A stretch of 64,000 nt of DNA from Candidatus Falkowbacteria bacterium S5_I03 (GCA_019248265.1 JAEHGX010000005.1:1-64000); one strand, 5' to 3'; positions 1 to 9,943 are shown, numbered from the stretch's first letter. Notes: generated by a model from the letters alone, not told the origin. Numbers and translations: made by a program.

Positions 1-101
1 AAAAATTTCCAAAAAAGATCTTCCCCAAGAAGATATGGAACTAGTAATATTAAGTATTTAATACCAATCCCGAGGATAAAGGGAAACAAAATTTATGATT
101 A
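1..101. repeat. Left arm of an exact 101-bp inverted repeat
   Basis: Bases 1-101 are the exact reverse complement of 16291-16391 (position p pairs with 16392-p); identity stops at base 102. The arm contains the last codons of an MBL-fold hydrolase gene, the spacer, and the first seven bases of ndk. It may continue to the left of the window. See the finding on the junction. Confidence 0.97.
2..61 (+). CDS. 3' end of an MBL-fold metal-dependent hydrolase gene (partial)
   Basis: In frame from base 2, the sequence encodes the last 19 residues of the same protein that is complete on the minus strand at 16331-16975, ending ELVILSI and TAA at 59-61. The rest lies outside the window or exists only as the copy at 16.3-17.0 kb. 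The MBL gene therefore lies directly upstream of ndk, 33 bp apart, in the true gene order at this end. Confidence 0.8.
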   Translation, partial: KISKKDLPQEDMELVILSI

Positions 102-697
102 ATCCTAAAAAAGAAAGAACATTCGTTATTCTAAAACCAGATGCCGTTCAGCGCGGGTTGGTTGGAGAAACTATTAAGAGAATAGAAAACACCGGTTTAA
201 AGTTGGTGGCCATGAAAATGGTTATGGCGACTGAAGACCAGTTATGGAAGCATTATTCTAAAGATGACGCTTGGTTTTTAAAGAAAGGTGAAAGAACTAT
301 TGAAGAAAGAAAGGCGGCCGGAATGCCGATTGAAAAAGAGGCCATTGAATATGGCAAAGACATTATTCGCGCTTTGGTCAAATTTATGAGCTGCGGCCCG
401 ATTGTCCCAATGATTTGGGAGGGCAATCAAGCTGTCGGCATTGTTAAGAAAATTGTTGGTGCTACCGAGCCTCTATCTTCCGATGGTGGGACAATTCGCG
501 GCGACTATACTTTAGATTCTTATGAACTAGCAAGTTTAGACGAAAGAGCGGTTCGTAATTTAGTTCATTGTTCTGACCCCGTTGAGGATGCGGCGAGAGA
601 AATCCCAATTTGGTTTAGCGAAGAAGAAATATTGAAATATAGTTTGATTGCCGAGAAAATCTTATATGACGTCAATTTAGACGGCATTAAAGAATAG
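95..697 (+). CDS. ndk: Nucleoside diphosphate kinase, long form
   Basis: Transfers the gamma phosphate of ATP to NDPs through a phosphohistidine, balancing cytosolic nucleotide pools. The N-terminus TFVILKPDAVQRGLVGE is the family signature and the active-site histidine is H158 in NLVHCSD, followed by ARE and W(F). At 200 residues it exceeds the usual 140-150; the extra length is mostly about 25-30 residues at 56-88 and a longer C-terminal tail. The ATG is preceded by a weak AAGGG. The first seven coding bases belong to the inverted repeat. The next gene follows 10 bp downstream. Function is secure; the role of the insertion is unknown. Confidence 0.96.
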   Translation: MINPKKERTFVILKPDAVQRGLVGETIKRIENTGLKLVAMKMVMATEDQLWKHYSKDDAWFLKKGERTIEERKAAGMPIEKEAIEYGKDIIRALVKFMSCGPIVPMIWEGNQAVGIVKKIVGATEPLSSDGGTIRGDYTLDSYELASLDERAVRNLVHCSDPVEDAAREIPIWFSEEEILKYSLIAEKILYDVNLDGIKE

Positions 698-707
698 CTT
701 AAATAAT

Positions 708-1214
708 ATGACGGAAGAGGAGCGCCGTAAAAAGCTCATGCTGGTAAAAATTTTAGTCGCCTCGTTAGCGGTTGTTATTTTTTTATTCTGGTTTTTGAAT
801 TTGAAGAATGTTTTTGAAATGAATAAACTGCGCGCCGAAAAAAGTCCTGATGTCGCCAAACTAAATGAACTTAAAAAAGAAATCGGCGACTCCCTGAGCG
901 AAGCTACTGAAAAAATTAAAGATCAGGAGCAACAAGCCAAGTTAAAAGAAGATGTTAATGGGCTTTTGAATGGCGTAATGGAAGAGGTTAATAAAAATTC
1001 TTCTTCGAGTGAAGCGACGTCTACGGAAATAGTTAATAATGCCTCTAGTACGATGGCAACGAGCTCACCGATTAACGAAACCGTTTTGCCTACACCGCCG
1101 AACAAAGCCAATAATAATTGCCCATCTTATATAGATTGTATGCCGACTATCGGCGAATCAAAACCTTGCCAAATTCCGGCAGGTTGCGAAGGAATTACGC
1201 AAATAGCTTATTAG
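708..1214 (+). CDS. Membrane-anchored protein with coiled coil and Cys-rich tail
   Basis: Unrecognised function, 168 residues. Residues 8-32 form one hydrophobic transmembrane segment after a basic N-terminus. Residues 40-95 are charged and predicted coiled coil, 95-130 are Ser/Thr/Ala-rich and probably unstructured, and the end carries four cysteines in C-x5-C-x9-C-x6-C before EGITQIAY. This type of Cys tail recurs in CPR proteins as far as I recall, so it may be a lineage-specific extracytoplasmic binding or disulfide module. It sits between ndk and gyrA with gaps of about 10 bp, so it is probably cotranscribed. Confidence 0.75.
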   Translation: MTEEERRKKLMLVKILVASLAVVIFLFWFLNLKNVFEMNKLRAEKSPDVAKLNELKKEIGDSLSEATEKIKDQEQQAKLKEDVNGLLNGVMEEVNKNSSSSEATSTEIVNNASSTMATSSPINETVLPTPPNKANNNCPSYIDCMPTIGESKPCQIPAGCEGITQIAY

Positions 1215-1224
1215 TTTTATCTTT

Positions 1225-3756
1225 ATGCCTAAAAAAGAGCTTGAACCACAAGACGAAGAACGCTTGGAAAATAATTCAGATCCGGAAAATACCAACGTCC
1301 GCAAGAAAACCGAATATGGCTGGGTAGAAGAACAGCCGATTGTTGAAGAAATGAGCAAGTCCTACTTAGATTACGCGATGAGCGTTATTGTTTCGCGCGC
1401 CCTTCCTGATGTTCGCGATGGCTTAAAGCCGGTGCATCGTCGTATTTTATATGCGATGTGGAGTATCGGTTTAAGAGCCGGCGGTAAATTTCGTAAATCG
1501 GCGACCGTTGTCGGTGAAGTTTTAGGTAAATATCATCCGCATGGCGATTCCGCGGTTTATGATTCAATGGTTAGAATGGCTCAAGATTTTGCCATGCGTT
1601 ATCCGCTCGTTCGCGGCCAAGGAAACTTTGGCTCCATGGATGGCGATAATGCGGCGGCGATGCGTTATACCGAAGCCAAGTTATCAGCCATTTCCGAGGA
1701 GATGATGTTTGATATTGAAAAGGAAACAGTTAATTTTTTACCTAATTTTGATGGTAGTCATAAAGAACCGCAAGTTTTGCCGGCTAAACTCCCCAATCTA
1801 TTATTAAATGGAACCATGGGGATTGCCGTTGGTATGGCCACCAATATTCCTCCGCATAACTTAAGAGAGTTATCCGCGGCGATTGAACATTTGATTGCTA
1901 ATCCGGAAGCCAGTATTGAAGAACTAGCCCAGTTTGTTAAGGGCCCAGATTTCCCGACCGGCGGCATTATTTATAACAAACAAGACATTTTAAATGCTTA
2001 CGCAACCGGAAAAGGTGGTGTTGTTTTGCGTGGTAAGGCCGAGATTGAGGAAATGAAAAGCGGCGGCTTCCAAATTATTATTACCGAAGTTCCTTATCAA
2101 GTTAATAAGGCCGATTTAGTAGAAAAGATTGCCGATTTAGTAAGAGATAAGAAAATTGAGGGCATCAAAGCTTTGCGCGATGAGTCCGATAAAGATGGCG
2201 TCCGGGTAGTAATTGAACTCAAGAAAGATTCTTATCCAAAGAAGATTTTAAATACTTTGTACAAGCATACTAGCTTGCAGACAACCTTCCACTTTAATAT
2301 GCTGGCGCTAGTTGACGGTATTCAGCCGAAAGTTTTAACTTTAAAAATGATTTTGGAAGAATACATTAAACACCGCGAAGAAGTTGTTCGCCGCCGCACA
2401 CAATTTGATTTGAATAAAGCTTTGGATAGAGCCCATATTTTAGAAGGCTTAATGATTGCTTTAAAAAATATCGATGAAGTTATTAAAACTATTAAAGCTT
2501 CCAAAGATAAAGAAGTTGCTAAACTCAGCTTAATTAAGAAATTCAAATTATCCGAAAGACAGGCCATTGCCATTTTAGAGATGCGCTTACAAAGTTTGGC
2601 TAATTTGGAACAACAACGGATTGAAAATGAACTCAAAGAAAAATTAAAGTTGATTAAAGAATTAGAAAGCATCTTGAAATCAGTCGCCAAGATCAGGGGC
2701 ATTGTTAATAGCGAACTTAAAGAGTTGACGGAAAAATATGGCGATGAGCGCAAAACTGCCGTTGTTCCTCACGCAGTTGGCGAATTTAGCATGGAGGATT
2801 TAGTCCCTAATGAAGAAACGGTTGTGATGATGACTCGTGATGGTTATATCAAGCGCTTGGAACCGGATACTTTTAAAGTCCAGGCTCGCGGCGGCAAGGG
2901 AGTTATGGGGCTAACAACCAAAGAAGAAGACACCGTTGAGTTCATGTTCACCAGTTTAACTCATAACGATGTTTTATTCTTTACGACTAAGGGGCGCGCT
3001 TTCCAGCTTAAAGTTTATGAAATTCCGCAGGCTTCCCGAATCGCCAAAGGCACGCCGGTAGTTAATTTTTTACAGCTTATTGGCGGTGAACAAATATCCT
3101 CAATTCTGCCTCTAGATAAAGCCGTTTTCAGTAAATATTTATTTTTTGCCACCCAAAAAGGTCTAGTTAAGAAAGTGGAATTAGAGGCTTTCAAAAATGT
3201 TAGACGCTCCGGTTTGATTGCAATCAAAATTAAGGATGATGATAAATTAATCTGGGTCAAGCCAACCTCTGGTTCCGACCATATTCAGCTTGTGACTTCT
3301 CAAGGACAGGCGATTAGATTTAAAGAAAGCGATGTGCGCGATATGGGAAGAGGCGCAGCCGGCGTTCTTGGTATCAGATTGCATAAAGATGATACTTTAA
3401 TTGGCATGGGTGTAGCTAAAACCGATAAAGAGCGAAAACGAAATTATCAAATTTTAACCATCATGTCTAATGGTTTTGGCAAGCGAACCGAGTTTGGCGC
3501 CTATAAAATTCAGGGTCGGGGCGGCAGCGGCATTAAGACGGCCAAAGTAACCGACAAGACTGGGAAGATTACCAACGCCTTCTTAGTTAACGCTGATTCG
3601 ATGGAAGATAAGGATTTGATTATCATCTCTGATCATGGGCAAGTAATTAGAACGCCGTTTAAATCAGTTAATGTTTTAGGACGTGATACTCAGGGAGTTA
3701 GAATTATGCGCTTTAAGGAAGATAGCGATCATGTTGCCGGCGTAACTTGGGTTTAA
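1225..3756 (+). CDS. gyrA: DNA gyrase subunit A
   Basis: Breaks and reseals DNA in the GyrA2B2 tetramer that introduces negative supercoils. The breakage-reunion domain is clear: [20 protein letters not shown] at 58-76, and catalytic Tyr148 in [10 protein letters not shown]. The C-terminal domain contains a GyrA-box-like QARGGKG at 553-559, which favours gyrase over topoisomerase IV; a further similar blade motif QGRGGSG follows near 760. The quinolone-site residues are Ser109 and Asp113, the wild-type pair. At 843 residues it is of normal length. It lies 10 bp after the small membrane protein gene. gyrB is not in the window. Confidence 0.97.
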   Translation: MPKKELEPQDEERLENNSDPENTNVRKKTEYGWVEEQPIVEEMSKSYLDYAMSVIVSRALPDVRDGLKPVHRRILYAMWSIGLRAGGKFRKSATVVGEVLGKYHPHGDSAVYDSMVRMAQDFAMRYPLVRGQGNFGSMDGDNAAAMRYTEAKLSAISEEMMFDIEKETVNFLPNFDGSHKEPQVLPAKLPNLLLNGTMGIAVGMATNIPPHNLRELSAAIEHLIANPEASIEELAQFVKGPDFPTGGIIYNKQDILNAYATGKGGVVLRGKAEIEEMKSGGFQIIITEVPYQVNKADLVEKIADLVRDKKIEGIKALRDESDKDGVRVVIELKKDSYPKKILNTLYKHTSLQTTFHFNMLALVDGIQPKVLTLKMILEEYIKHREEVVRRRTQFDLNKALDRAHILEGLMIALKNIDEVIKTIKASKDKEVAKLSLIKKFKLSERQAIAILEMRLQSLANLEQQRIENELKEKLKLIKELESILKSVAKIRGIVNSELKELTEKYGDERKTAVVPHAVGEFSMEDLVPNEETVVMMTRDGYIKRLEPDTFKVQARGGKGVMGLTTKEEDTVEFMFTSLTHNDVLFFTTKGRAFQLKVYEIPQASRIAKGTPVVNFLQLIGGEQISSILPLDKAVFSKYLFFATQKGLVKKVELEAFKNVRRSGLIAIKIKDDDKLIWVKPTSGSDHIQLVTSQGQAIRFKESDVRDMGRGAAGVLGIRLHKDDTLIGMGVAKTDKERKRNYQILTIMSNGFGKRTEFGAYKIQGRGGSGIKTAKVTDKTGKITNAFLVNADSMEDKDLIIISDHGQVIRTPFKSVNVLGRDTQGVRIMRFKEDSDHVAGVTWV

Positions 3757-3785
3757 TTTGCGTTTAGGTTCTTAAAATTAAAAAT

Positions 3786-4235
3786 ATGAAAAAATATTTT
3801 AAAGAATTTAAAGCTTTTGCCGTTAAGGGCAACGTTGTTGATTTAGCGGTCGCGGTTATCATTGGCGGCGCCTTTGGAAAAATTGTTTCCTCGCTTGTTT
3901 CTGACGTCGTAATGCCGCTTATCGGTGTAGTTGCTGGTGGTCTGGATTTTACCAGCTGGAAGATAGTGCTCAAACAAGCCGTCCAAGATGCTACCGGTGC
4001 AGTTAGCGCTCCGGCGGTAACCATGAATATCGGTGTTTTTGTGCAAAATATTTTTGATTTCTTAATTATTGCTCTTTCCATATTTTTTATGGTTAAAATA
4101 TTGGGCAAGATTAAGAGCCGATTAGTAAAAGAAGAGGAAGAAGATAAAAAGAAAGATGAAAAGCCGGCGCCATTAACTAAAGACCAGGAATTATTAGTTG
4201 AGATTAGGGATTTGTTGAAAAATAAGCCGGAATAA
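3786..4235 (+). CDS. mscL: Large-conductance mechanosensitive channel
   Basis: Inner-membrane pentameric channel that opens under membrane tension to release solutes after osmotic downshock. The start [20 protein letters not shown] at about residues 8-27 is the N-terminal helix and TM1 signature; TM2 is about 80-105, followed by a Lys/Glu-rich linker and the amphipathic C-terminal helix ([10 protein letters not shown]). At 149 residues it has the usual length. It follows gyrA by 29 bp and is followed by a terminator at 4262-4290. Confidence 0.97.
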   Translation: MKKYFKEFKAFAVKGNVVDLAVAVIIGGAFGKIVSSLVSDVVMPLIGVVAGGLDFTSWKIVLKQAVQDATGAVSAPAVTMNIGVFVQNIFDFLIIALSIFFMVKILGKIKSRLVKEEEEDKKKDEKPAPLTKDQELLVEIRDLLKNKPE

Positions 4236-4261
4236 TATTATTTATTTGATTTTGTTTAAAC

Positions 4262-4290
4262 AACCGGGTATTTTATCCGGTTTTTGTTTT
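4262..4290 (+). terminator. Rho-independent terminator after mscL
   Basis: A 7-bp stem (4262-4268 with 4276-4282, one G-U pair) is followed by a T-rich run. It closes the ndk-to-mscL run of genes. Confidence 0.75.
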
Positions 4291-4374
4291 CTTATTTTAT
4301 GCCTATTCGTCAAGATGCCAAAATTTTGCTAAAAGTTATATAATAGAAAGAGAAAATATTAATTTTTAAATTTT

Positions 4375-5490
4375 ATGGACAATTGGCCTATTTTTTTAAT
4401 AGTTCTGGGCGGCTTAGGGATTATTATCTATCTTCTGCTAAAAAAGAAAGACGAGGGAGCCGATAAGATGTTGCCACTAATGGAACGGATGGCGCAGCAA
4501 TCAGAGAAATTAACTCAGCTTTCGCAACAAAATACCGAACTTCGCCAAGAATTGGACCGCAAATTATCAGAAACCCATCGCTCCAATCAGGAGCAATATG
4601 GGCAGACAACCAAGATTGTTCAAAATATTACCAACCAATCAGCAAAGCTAATTGCCGATGTTACGGAAAAATTGGCTAAACTGGACGAGACTAATAAACA
4701 GGTGGTTAATTTTTCTTCGCAATTGCAGAATTTGCAGGATATTTTAAAAAATCCTAAACAGCGCGGCGTTTTAGGCGAATATTTTTTAGAGGAGACTTTA
4801 AAAAATGTTTTGCCGCCGGGTTCTTACGAAATGCAGTACAAATTAGGGAAGGCTGATAAAACCGGCAAAGATTTAATTGTGGATGCGGTGGTTTTTGTAA
4901 AGGATAAAATTATTCCAATCGACGCTAAATTTTCTTTGGAAAATTATGAGCGTATTTTAAACGCGACCGATAAAGAGTCGCGCGAGAAAATGGAACAGCA
5001 GTTTAAACAAGATTTGAAAAATAGAATTGATGAAACTGCTAAATACGTTTTACCGGATAGGGGGACAATGGAATTTGCTTTTATGTTTATTCCGTCGGAA
5101 GCGATTTATTATGATTTATTAGTCAACAAGGTGGGCGCGGTTAAAGTTAATACCCGCGATTTAATAGAGTATGCTTTCCGTGACAAGAAAGTGATTATTG
5201 TGTCCCCAACCTCATTTTTAGCTTATTTACAAACGGTGCTTCAAGGCTTAAAGGCTATGCAGATTGAAGAAAAAGCTAAAGAAATAAAAATTAATATTGA
5301 AAAATTGGGCAAGCATATGCTGGCTTATGACGACTTTTTAAAAAAGTTAGGATTAAGTTTATCGACCACCGTTAATCATTATAACAATGCTTCTCTGGAA
5401 TTTAAAAAAATGGATAAGGATGTTTTAAAAATTACGGGTGAGCAAAGTGCCATTGAACCCTTGAAAATAGAAAGACCAAAAAATGTTTAG
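4375..5490 (+). CDS. rmuC: DNA recombination protein RmuC
   Basis: RmuC family; the E. coli protein limits recombination at inverted repeats, with a predicted nuclease-like core. Residues 4-23 are a single transmembrane anchor, 30-125 a long coiled coil, and 125-330 the RmuC domain with QRGVLGEYFLEETL, the acidic VDAVVFVKDKIIPIDAKF stretch and IEYAFRDKKVIIVSPTS. Length 371 is typical. A TATAAT at 4339-4344 lies about 30 bp before the ATG and is a plausible -10 box. The next gene overlaps its end by 8 bp. Confidence 0.93.
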   Translation: MDNWPIFLIVLGGLGIIIYLLLKKKDEGADKMLPLMERMAQQSEKLTQLSQQNTELRQELDRKLSETHRSNQEQYGQTTKIVQNITNQSAKLIADVTEKLAKLDETNKQVVNFSSQLQNLQDILKNPKQRGVLGEYFLEETLKNVLPPGSYEMQYKLGKADKTGKDLIVDAVVFVKDKIIPIDAKFSLENYERILNATDKESREKMEQQFKQDLKNRIDETAKYVLPDRGTMEFAFMFIPSEAIYYDLLVNKVGAVKVNTRDLIEYAFRDKKVIIVSPTSFLAYLQTVLQGLKAMQIEEKAKEIKINIEKLGKHMLAYDDFLKKLGLSLSTTVNHYNNASLEFKKMDKDVLKITGEQSAIEPLKIERPKNV

Positions 5491-6364
5491 CGCCCCTGAC
5501 AATCAAGAAGTATTAGTACGGGATATTTTAAAGCCCCTAGTTTTTTTGGATTTGTTTGATTTTCCGTTGACGGCTTACGAAATTTGGCATTATTTAGGGC
5601 GCCGCGGTTCGCTAGCGGCTCTTAAATTAACTTTAGAAAATGCGGCTCCGGAAATTATCGGCCAAAAAAACGGCTTTTATTTTTTAAGCGGTCGAGAAAA
5701 TATCGTCGAAATCAGAAAAATACGATATAATTATTCTTGTCATAAAATAAAAATCGCCCGAAGATTTGCGCGCGCTTTTGCTTGTCTGCCATTTGTCAAA
5801 ACTATTGCGGTCGCCAACTTCATCGGCGACCATAATTTGCGCCAGGAAGGCGATATTGATTTTTTTATTATCACGAGCGCCAGGCGGATTTGGTTAAGTC
5901 GCCTGTTCTGCGCCGGGCTGGCCAAGCTACTAAATAGTCGCCCGACCGCCGCCAATAAACGTGATAAAATTTGTTTAAGTTTTTATATTTCCGAGGAACA
6001 TTTAGATATTCGCGATTTAGCTTTAGGCCACGATGACCCCTATTTTCACTATTGGTTGCGCGGCTTGTTACCAATTTATAATTCCCATAATTTTTATCAG
6101 CGATTTTTAGCGGCTAACCGTTTAAGCACTGAAAATATTATCGATTCTGTCGCCACTAGGCCTTCTTGGTTGGATGTTTTGGAAAAAATTGCTAAAAATT
6201 GGCAATTGAAAATTATGTCTCCGAATTTGAAAATGGCCATGAATAATTCGGATGGCGTTGTTATTTCCGATAGCGTTTTAAAATTATATTTAGGTGATAG
6301 ACGCCGTCTATTTGCCGAAAAATTTAAGTCTAAGTATGATGAATTTCTTCAAAAGATTAACTGA
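5483..6364 (+). CDS. Nucleotidyltransferase-like protein with N-terminal winged-helix-like region
   Basis: 293 residues, no assigned function. The first 70 residues (LFDFPLTAYEIWHYL and onward) resemble a winged helix. Residues 110-130 contain G115-D116 followed by D124 and D126 in GDIDFF, matching the minimal nucleotidyltransferase pattern (G-[SD] then D-x-D). The rest is helical with Arg/Trp-rich patches. It overlaps rmuC by 8 bp and the next gene by about 29 bp, so translation of the three is probably coupled. The nucleotidyltransferase assignment rests on one motif and is tentative. Confidence 0.7.
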   Translation: MFSAPDNQEVLVRDILKPLVFLDLFDFPLTAYEIWHYLGRRGSLAALKLTLENAAPEIIGQKNGFYFLSGRENIVEIRKIRYNYSCHKIKIARRFARAFACLPFVKTIAVANFIGDHNLRQEGDIDFFIITSARRIWLSRLFCAGLAKLLNSRPTAANKRDKICLSFYISEEHLDIRDLALGHDDPYFHYWLRGLLPIYNSHNFYQRFLAANRLSTENIIDSVATRPSWLDVLEKIAKNWQLKIMSPNLKMAMNNSDGVVISDSVLKLYLGDRRRLFAEKFKSKYDEFLQKIN

Positions 6365-7622
6365 ATTCTTTTTATTAGTTTTTGTTTTTATTTTGCCTTG
6401 GCAGACCAAGTTAATTCTGCGGCCAGCGCTTAATAATTTTAATGATATCAGTTTATATGCCAGCCATTTGGTTTTACTGCTGGCTTTGATTTGTTTTTTT
6501 ATATATAAAATTTGGACTAAAGACTCAGGTCGTAAAACGCCTTTGCTTTGGTATTTTTTGGGGGTATTAGAAATTGTAATGGTGGTTTCTTTTTTCTATG
6601 CGCCCGATAGGCTCTTGGCCACATTTCATTACTTGTTATTTTTGGGAGGCCTAGGCTTGTTTTATCTCGTTAGAGAAGGAATTAATCGCGCCGCTTATGA
6701 AGACAGCTGTTTGAATAGAACGAGAATTATTTATGTTTTTCTGGCCAGTGCTTTCCTACAAGCTTCTTTAGGGATTTATCAATTTCTCAGTCAAAAATCT
6801 TTTGCTTTTAAATATTTAGGTTTAGCGGCTCATGATCCGGAAGTGGTCGGAACAGCGGTTATTGAAACGGCTTCCGGGCGCTGGCTGCGGGCTTATGGCG
6901 GCCTTGATCATCCAAATGTTTTGGGTGGAATGCTGGCTATCTCTTTGATTTTATCAGCCTATTTATTAGCTCGAAAAAAAATAATCAATTCCAATATTCA
7001 AATTTGGGGTCTGATTATGTTGTTTTTTAGTTATTTTTTTGCGCTGATTGCCATGTTCTTTTCTTTCTCGCGCGCTGCTTGGTTAGCCTATGCGATTGGC
7101 ATGTTGATTTTGGCATTTGTTATTTATAAGCGGGAAGACCGCTGGGTGGCAAAACGATTTTTAGCGTTAATTTTCTTTTCCGGAGCACTGCTAGTGATTG
7201 CCGCCTTGCCTTATCGGGAGTTAGCTTTAACCCGTTTTGCGGCCACTTCGCGCTTAGAACAGATATCTATTTCAGAGCGTCAAGATTATACCGCTCAATC
7301 TGGAAAAATAATAAAAAACCACCCCTGGTTTGGAGTGGGCAACGCTAACTATGTAAAATATTTAGAAAAAAATTCGTCAGTCAGTAATTTTAATTATTAT
7401 CAGCCCGTTCATAATGCCTTTCTTTTGGTTTTTGCGGAAAATGGCATCTTCGCTTTTTTGGCAGTAGCTTTATTTTTAATTTTTTTGGCTCTCAGTCCCC
7501 GCCGGCAAAATTTTGCTTTCTCGATTATTGCAGCACTAGTGATTATGATGATGCTTGATCATTGGCTTATTTCCTTGCCTTTTGGAATTTTATTTTTCTT
7601 TTTGATTCTCGGCTTGATTTGA
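6336..7622 (+). CDS. O-antigen ligase/polymerase-like membrane protein
   Basis: Multi-spanning protein (about ten to twelve hydrophobic segments) with the Wzy_C/WaaL-type signature near its C-terminal third: NHPWFGVGN, then a loop, then PVHNAFLLVFAENG. Such proteins ligate or polymerise glycans on the outer face of the cytoplasmic membrane. I chose ATG 6336 (or 6339) because an upstream start at 6294 would lie deep in the previous gene and add a non-hydrophobic leader. Its 3' end overlaps the convergent small gene by 64 bp. A second gene of this family is at 44718-46088. Confidence 0.85.
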   Translation: MMNFFKRLTEFFLLVFVFILPWQTKLILRPALNNFNDISLYASHLVLLLALICFFIYKIWTKDSGRKTPLLWYFLGVLEIVMVVSFFYAPDRLLATFHYLLFLGGLGLFYLVREGINRAAYEDSCLNRTRIIYVFLASAFLQASLGIYQFLSQKSFAFKYLGLAAHDPEVVGTAVIETASGRWLRAYGGLDHPNVLGGMLAISLILSAYLLARKKIINSNIQIWGLIMLFFSYFFALIAMFFSFSRAAWLAYAIGMLILAFVIYKREDRWVAKRFLALIFFSGALLVIAALPYRELALTRFAATSRLEQISISERQDYTAQSGKIIKNHPWFGVGNANYVKYLEKNSSVSNFNYYQPVHNAFLLVFAENGIFAFLAVALFLIFLALSPRRQNFAFSIIAALVIMMMLDHWLISLPFGILFFFLILGLI

Positions 7623-7840
7623 TAGTTTTTTTGCAGCCAAATTAAATCTTTTTCCACTTCATTTAGCGTCTGATAAAAATCCGAATTAATAATGTCCGGA
7701 TTTTTTTCAATATTTTGGCGCCAAAGACTCAAAATCGTGGCGATGGTGCCAAAATAATCGTCTTGAGAAAGATGAAACTTGGTACTGGCTTCATCTTTTA
7801 GTAGCCAAACCCCAGGTTTTATTAGATATTTAGAGGACAT
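7559..7840 (-). CDS. Small conserved-looking hypothetical protein downstream of radC
   Basis: 93 residues, no recognised domain. The ATG lies 1 bp after the radC stop, so it is translationally coupled to radC. The sequence is helical and charged with a basic tail (KPRIKKKNKIPKGK). Its 3' end overlaps the convergent O-antigen ligase gene by 64 bp. The close coupling supports it as real; no function can be given. Confidence 0.65.
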   Translation of the reverse strand: MSSKYLIKPGVWLLKDEASTKFHLSQDDYFGTIATILSLWRQNIEKNPDIINSDFYQTLNEVEKDLIWLQKNYQIKPRIKKKNKIPKGKEISQ

Positions 7841-7841
7841 G

Positions 7842-8558
7842 CTAAATAATACTATTAAATTTATTTTTGCCGATTATCAGATGATCCAGAATTTCAATAT
7901 CTAAAATTTTTCCGGCTGCGATTAGTTTATCGGTAATTTCGACATCCGCTTTAGTAGCCTTTAAAACACCGGAGGGGTGGTTGTGGGCGATAATCATTGC
8001 GGCAGCCGAATATTCCAAGGCCGGTCGGAAGACTTCGCGCGGCTGGACAATAGCGGCATCAAGCGTGCCGATAGAAATTACTTCATCATGTATAAGCTGG
8101 TAATGAGTATTTAAATATAGACCTCTAAATTGTTCTTTGTTTAGATTGCCCATATCTTTTAGATATTCATAAGCTTGTTTGGCGGTTCTGATAGTAATTG
8201 AGCCACCAGGTTTTTTTTGGTAAAAACGGCGGCCAAGTTCAAAACAGGCAACTATTTGGCAGGCCTTTACTTGTGGAATGCCCAAATCTTTTTCAATGAC
8301 GGCCGGATTTTTTTGATAAGCAATTCCTTTTTCGCCATATTCACGCAATAGGCGCGAAGACATGGAGAAAACCTCTTCTTTTTTGGTGCCGGTTCCAAGC
8401 ACAACCGCTAATAATTCAGCGGCGCTTAAGGCGCCGGGTCCGCTTTCTAACATTTTCTCGCGCGGCCTTTCTTCATCCGGCATATCTTTGACCCGGGTTA
8501 TCTTATATTGGCGGCCGCTGTTTAAAATAGTGTTGCGGTCATTGATTTTGTAGCTCAT
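7842..8558 (-). CDS. radC: RadC family JAB/MPN-domain protein
   Basis: RadC proteins carry a JAMM metalloprotease-like fold; their role is unsettled despite the name. Residues 25-110 form the helix-hairpin-helix region (ALSAAELLAVVLGTGTK) and the JAMM motif is H192-x-H194-P-S196 with D205 (AHNHPSG then D), so the zinc ligands are complete. Length 238 is typical. A -10 box lies about 45 bp upstream on the minus strand. An AGGAGG at 8562-8567 is on the opposite strand and cannot serve this gene. Confidence 0.94.
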   Translation of the reverse strand: MSYKINDRNTILNSGRQYKITRVKDMPDEERPREKMLESGPGALSAAELLAVVLGTGTKKEEVFSMSSRLLREYGEKGIAYQKNPAVIEKDLGIPQVKACQIVACFELGRRFYQKKPGGSITIRTAKQAYEYLKDMGNLNKEQFRGLYLNTHYQLIHDEVISIGTLDAAIVQPREVFRPALEYSAAAMIIAHNHPSGVLKATKADVEITDKLIAAGKILDIEILDHLIIGKNKFNSII

Positions 8559-8602
8559 AAAAGGAGGATTTTAATTCAAATTAAATTTATTCTTTGCTTT
8601 AA

Positions 8603-8611
8603 ATTATAGCA
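8603..8611 (-). promoter_or_regulatory. Extended -10 promoter for radC
   Basis: On the minus strand, TGCTATAAT (TATAAT at 8608-8603) lies about 45 bp before the radC ATG. No good -35 is visible, so this would rely on the extended TGN element. Confidence 0.5.
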
Positions 8612-8660
8612 AATATGTGCTAAATTTAAAATAAGATTTAATAAAATAACTTTAAATAGT

Positions 8661-9926
8661 ATGGATAAATATAAAAAGATAATATTGTCAAATAAGGCAC
8701 CTATTATCAAAATTGCCTTGCCGGGTGCAAAAACTGCGACCGCGCTCCTTATTTTTAAGACCGGTTCGCGTTATGAGAGTAAGAACAATAATGGCATTTC
8801 TCATTTTTTAGAGCATTTATTTTTTAAAGGGACGACTAAATACCCTAATACATTAGCTTTGGCGAGCGAGTTGGATTCTTTAGGTTGCGAATTTAATGCC
8901 TTTACTTCCAAGGAATATACCGGTTATTGGATTAAAGCCGCAGAAAACAAGCTGGGACAAGCTTTAGAAATCTTGGGAGAAATGATTTTGCATTCTAAAA
9001 TGGAAGAGGCGGAAATTCAGCGTGAAAAAGGGGTTATCATTGAAGAGCTTAATATGTATGAGGAGAACCCGATGATGCATATTGAGGATGTGCTTGAAGC
9101 CTGTATTTACGGCGATACTCCGGCCGGCTGGGAAACCGTTGGCACTAAAGAAAATATTAAACGTTTTACGCGCCAAGATTTTATAAGCTACCTTGAGGCT
9201 CAGTATGGCGCGCGTAGTGCCTGCCTGATTTTAGCCGGCGGCGTTAAAGATAAAGACATTAATAAAGCTAAAGCAATTTTCAGCGCCCTCAAGCCTAATA
9301 AATGGCAAGCACAACCCAAGACTAAAGTTCAGCAGATAAAACCGCGAGTTAAAACCTCTTTTAAGGATATTGATCAGGCCAATCTTTCATTGGCGGTTAG
9401 AACTTTTGCGCTGGACCATGCCGAGGAATTTAATGTTAAGCTTTTGTCTATAATTTTAGGCGGAGCCATGAGTTCACGTTTATTTATTAATCTTCGTGAA
9501 CGCAACGGCTTGGCTTATTATGTTAAAACCGATACGGAATTTTATTCTGATTCTGGATATCTGACCACTCAAGCCGGCGTGCCAACCGAGAAAACACAGC
9601 AAGCCGTAGAAATTATCATTAATGAATATCGCCGCTTGACGGTCGAGCCGGTACCGCTTGCCGAATTAAATCGCGCTAAAGATTTACTGCGCGGCCGCCT
9701 GCTTTTGCAAATGGAAGCCACGGATAATGTCGCTAACTGGTATGCGCGCCAATCAATTTTGCGCCGACAAATTATGACCCCGGCTGAATTTATGAAAAAG
9801 ATTGCCGCGATTACTCCGGCTAGCTTGCAAAAAACCGCTAAAAAAATATTTGTTGATTCCGGTTTAAACTTAGCGGTTATTGGGCGCATCAAGGATGGTG
9901 ATTTTAATCAGGTTTTGAAATTTTAA
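8661..9926 (+). CDS. M16 family zinc peptidase (YmxG/processing-peptidase-like)
   Basis: Metallopeptidase of the pitrilysin family. The inverted zinc motif HFLEH is at H48-x-x-E51-H52 and the downstream glutamates are in IIEELNMYEE (about 125-135). The second half contains RERNGLAYYVKTDTEFYSDS, the usual C-terminal half-barrel signature. At 421 residues it contains both halves expected of a homodimeric bacterial M16 enzyme. It has no signal peptide, so it is probably cytosolic. It is followed 17 bp later by the CapA-like gene. Confidence 0.93.
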   Translation: MDKYKKIILSNKAPIIKIALPGAKTATALLIFKTGSRYESKNNNGISHFLEHLFFKGTTKYPNTLALASELDSLGCEFNAFTSKEYTGYWIKAAENKLGQALEILGEMILHSKMEEAEIQREKGVIIEELNMYEENPMMHIEDVLEACIYGDTPAGWETVGTKENIKRFTRQDFISYLEAQYGARSACLILAGGVKDKDINKAKAIFSALKPNKWQAQPKTKVQQIKPRVKTSFKDIDQANLSLAVRTFALDHAEEFNVKLLSIILGGAMSSRLFINLRERNGLAYYVKTDTEFYSDSGYLTTQAGVPTEKTQQAVEIIINEYRRLTVEPVPLAELNRAKDLLRGRLLLQMEATDNVANWYARQSILRRQIMTPAEFMKKIAAITPASLQKTAKKIFVDSGLNLAVIGRIKDGDFNQVLKF

Positions 9927-9943
9927 TTTATTGTGTATCGCTT

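Noticed and set aside
2322-2753. 143-residue minus-strand ORF
   Set aside because: It lies fully inside gyrA on the opposite strand and has no separate signals; antisense shadow.
8562-8567. AGGAGG near the start of radC
   Set aside because: It is on the plus strand and no plus-strand start follows at the right distance, so it is not radC's ribosome binding site.
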